Below, piece after piece: positions 4,616-5,791 of a stretch of DNA of 5,791 nucleotides. Below the pieces are notes generated by a model. It was not told the DNA's origin, searched no databases, and was given only the letters and a program-made list of their open reading frames with translations. The DNA comes from Paenibacillaceae bacterium UBA6304 (GTDB taxonomy: Bacteria > Bacillota > Bacilli > Paenibacillales > Paenibacillaceae), in contig DJTQ01000368.1 of assembly GCA_002439285.1 (NCBI GenBank), forward strand, positions 1 through 5,791, written 5' to 3'. Each line of letters starts with the position of its first letter. Position 1 is the stretch's first letter. The translations under genes and the position numbers were made by a program.

Positions 4616-4831
4616 TTGAAGGCTACCAAACAAGAATCTATTAAATCCAAGACAGCTCCGGTAACGACTCCGGTTTATTCGCTTAATGAATTGACGGAAA
4701 ATAGCCAGTCTATCTTAGGCGTAAAGCCCGAAGTACTGACAGGAGCCGTTCACGGGACAACCCAAGATTCCTTTAGCGTGCAAGAGGCAAAACAGTTAGT
4801 CCAACAATTTTTGAAAAGGAAGGTGCTGTAA
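4616..4831 (+). CDS. Small 71-residue tail-operon protein of unknown function
   Basis: The protein is 71 residues with two parts: a polar, Lys/Thr-rich and probably disordered start (1-20), then a compact region Y-S-L-N-E-L (21-26), G-V-K-P-E-V-L-T-G-A (35-44) and a C-terminal amphipathic helix S-V-Q-E-A-K-Q-L-V-Q-Q-F-L-K-R-K-V (54-70). The pattern of a Y-x3-E-L opening and a closing E-A-x3-V-x2-F-L helix is familiar from short proteins of Gram-positive tail clusters, but I cannot assign a function. It might be a small tail or assembly component. The start is TTG at 4616, with GAGGTGAG at 4603-4610 about 5 bases upstream and no in-frame ATG nearby. The TAA at 4829-4831 is followed after one base by the sheath ATG, so the two are likely translationally coupled. 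Confidence 0.75.
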   Translation: MKATKQESIKSKTAPVTTPVYSLNELTENSQSILGVKPEVLTGAVHGTTQDSFSVQEAKQLVQQFLKRKVL

Positions 4832-4832
4832 G

Positions 4833-5791
4833 ATGGCAGGAGGAAATTGGAGTTTGACGAATCAGCCGATGCTTCCCGGCTTGTACATGAATTTCGTGAG
4901 CGCGGCGGGAACGGCGATTCAGCCGGGCGCGCGCGGCGTCGTAGTTGCTCCCGTAAAGTCCCATTGGGGGCCGGTCAATCAATTTGTTGAGGTGGCGAAT
5001 GAAGCCGCAATCAAGGAATTATTTTCGGACGATGAGTCTGATGGAGCATCCGCTTTAACGACCTTGTATTTTGCATTGCTTGGCGGTCCTAAAAAGCTGC
5101 TCGCTTACCGGATTGCCGATAGTTCGGCGGCCGCGGCAGAACTGACGCTGAAAAATACGGCGACGGCTGCCGAGAACAGTGTTGTGCTGAAGGCCATTTA
5201 TCCGGGCAAACGCGGCAATGGCTTCAAAGTAACGATTCAACCGAGTCTGTCTGTAGCAAACACTAAAGAGCTGAAGCTTTATGAAGGCGGAACCTTGCTT
5301 CGCACTTTTGCAATCGGTGATGGAGATGCCACTACGGTCGTCGATGCCATTAACAACGATGCCGCAAACAAGTGGATCACAGCGGCAAAAATCGCCGACG
5401 GCGTGCTCGCGGATGTATCCGGTGAGGCTTTTGCCGGCGGGGAGAGCGGTATTTCCGGCATCACGAACGCAGATTACGTGAAAGCGACCGAAGCGTTTGA
5501 AACGCAGGATTTCCACGTGCTTACGCTGGACGGCGTGACCGATCTTGCGCTCCGGACAAGCATTGTAGCCTGGTTGAAGCGCGTACGCAACGAGGGAAAA
5601 GGCATTCTCGCGGCGCTTGGCGGTACATTAGCCGAAGATACTGGGGCCGATGCCGTAAACAAGGCGGTGTCTCGCAGCACGGCCATCGATTACGAAGGCA
5701 TCGTAAACGTAGGAACGGGTGCCAAAATGAACGGCAAGTCCTATTCTTCGGCCCAGGTGGCCGCTTGGGTTGCCGGTTTGATCGCAGGTCA
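4833..5791 (+). CDS. xkdK: Contractile tail sheath protein, XkdK family (3' end outside window)
   Basis: The open frame runs 319 complete codons from ATG 4833 to the window edge without a stop. It encodes the N-terminal part of a phage tail sheath protein like PBSX XkdK, about 440-490 residues in full. Visible hallmarks: the N-terminal P-G-L-Y-M-N-F (15-21) and I-Q-P-G-A-R-G-V-V-V-A-P (29-40) followed by W-G-P, a typical sheath opening; Y-P-G-K-R-G-N (123-129) in the inserted beta domain; and an F-x-V-L-T-L-D strand with A-W-L-K-R-V-R-N-E-G-K-G further on. Sheath subunits polymerise around the tail tube and contract to drive it through a target envelope. The C-terminal domain that links neighbouring subunits is outside the window. 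A ribosome site GGAAGGTG lies upstream, inside the end of the 71-residue gene. This is the strongest evidence that the locus makes a contractile particle. Confidence 0.93.
   Translation, partial: MAGGNWSLTNQPMLPGLYMNFVSAAGTAIQPGARGVVVAPVKSHWGPVNQFVEVANEAAIKELFSDDESDGASALTTLYFALLGGPKKLLAYRIADSSAAAAELTLKNTATAAENSVVLKAIYPGKRGNGFKVTIQPSLSVANTKELKLYEGGTLLRTFAIGDGDATTVVDAINNDAANKWITAAKIADGVLADVSGEAFAGGESGISGITNADYVKATEAFETQDFHVLTLDGVTDLALRTSIVAWLKRVRNEGKGILAALGGTLAEDTGADAVNKAVSRSTAIDYEGIVNVGTGAKMNGKSYSSAQVAAWVAGLIAG

Overview
The window looks like a chromosomal segment of a Gram-positive bacterium of the Bacillales. Paenibacillus or a close relative is my best guess, from the strong AGGAGG-type ribosome binding sites, TTG and GTG starts, moderate base composition, sigma-A-type promoters and PBSX-like tail genes. 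The genus is an inference from sequence feel, not a proven assignment.

Layout. Bases 2-415 are the 3' end of a host-type alpha/beta hydrolase. Bases 416-823 carry no supportable gene, but bases 585-770 hold an ordered array of four 23-bp quasi-palindromes. From 824 rightward a phage-derived locus begins. Three leftward genes form an immunity module: a Cro/CI-type repressor (1921-2277), an ImmA/IrrE-family metallopeptidase (1182-1787) and an unrecognised 118-residue protein (824-1180). A control region (about 2278-2580) separates them from a rightward ArpU-like regulator (2581-3111). It contains a leftward promoter, a rightward promoter with perfect consensus boxes, and four copies of a 15-bp palindrome, TTACC-N5-GGTAA. 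One copy fills the spacer of the rightward promoter and another overlaps the leftward -35 region.

A terminator follows the ArpU-like gene. About 320 bp of apparently non-coding sequence comes next, then a second terminator-shaped hairpin placed directly before the first structural gene. The structural operon is tightly packed: a 57-residue Cys-rich protein, a 290-residue protein that appears to be an internally duplicated tail terminator/completion protein, a 71-residue protein, and a contractile tail sheath protein (XkdK family) that runs off the right edge.

How it fits together (inference). The repressor probably holds down the rightward promoter through the palindromes. The metallopeptidase probably relieves repression by cleaving the repressor on induction, as ImmA does to ImmR. 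The ArpU-like protein would then switch on the tail operon. Regulators lead directly to tail genes with no terminase, portal, protease or capsid gene between them, so this looks like the left end of a headless contractile-tail locus (R-type tailocin) or a strongly reduced PBSX-like element. The right part is outside the window, so this is a hypothesis.
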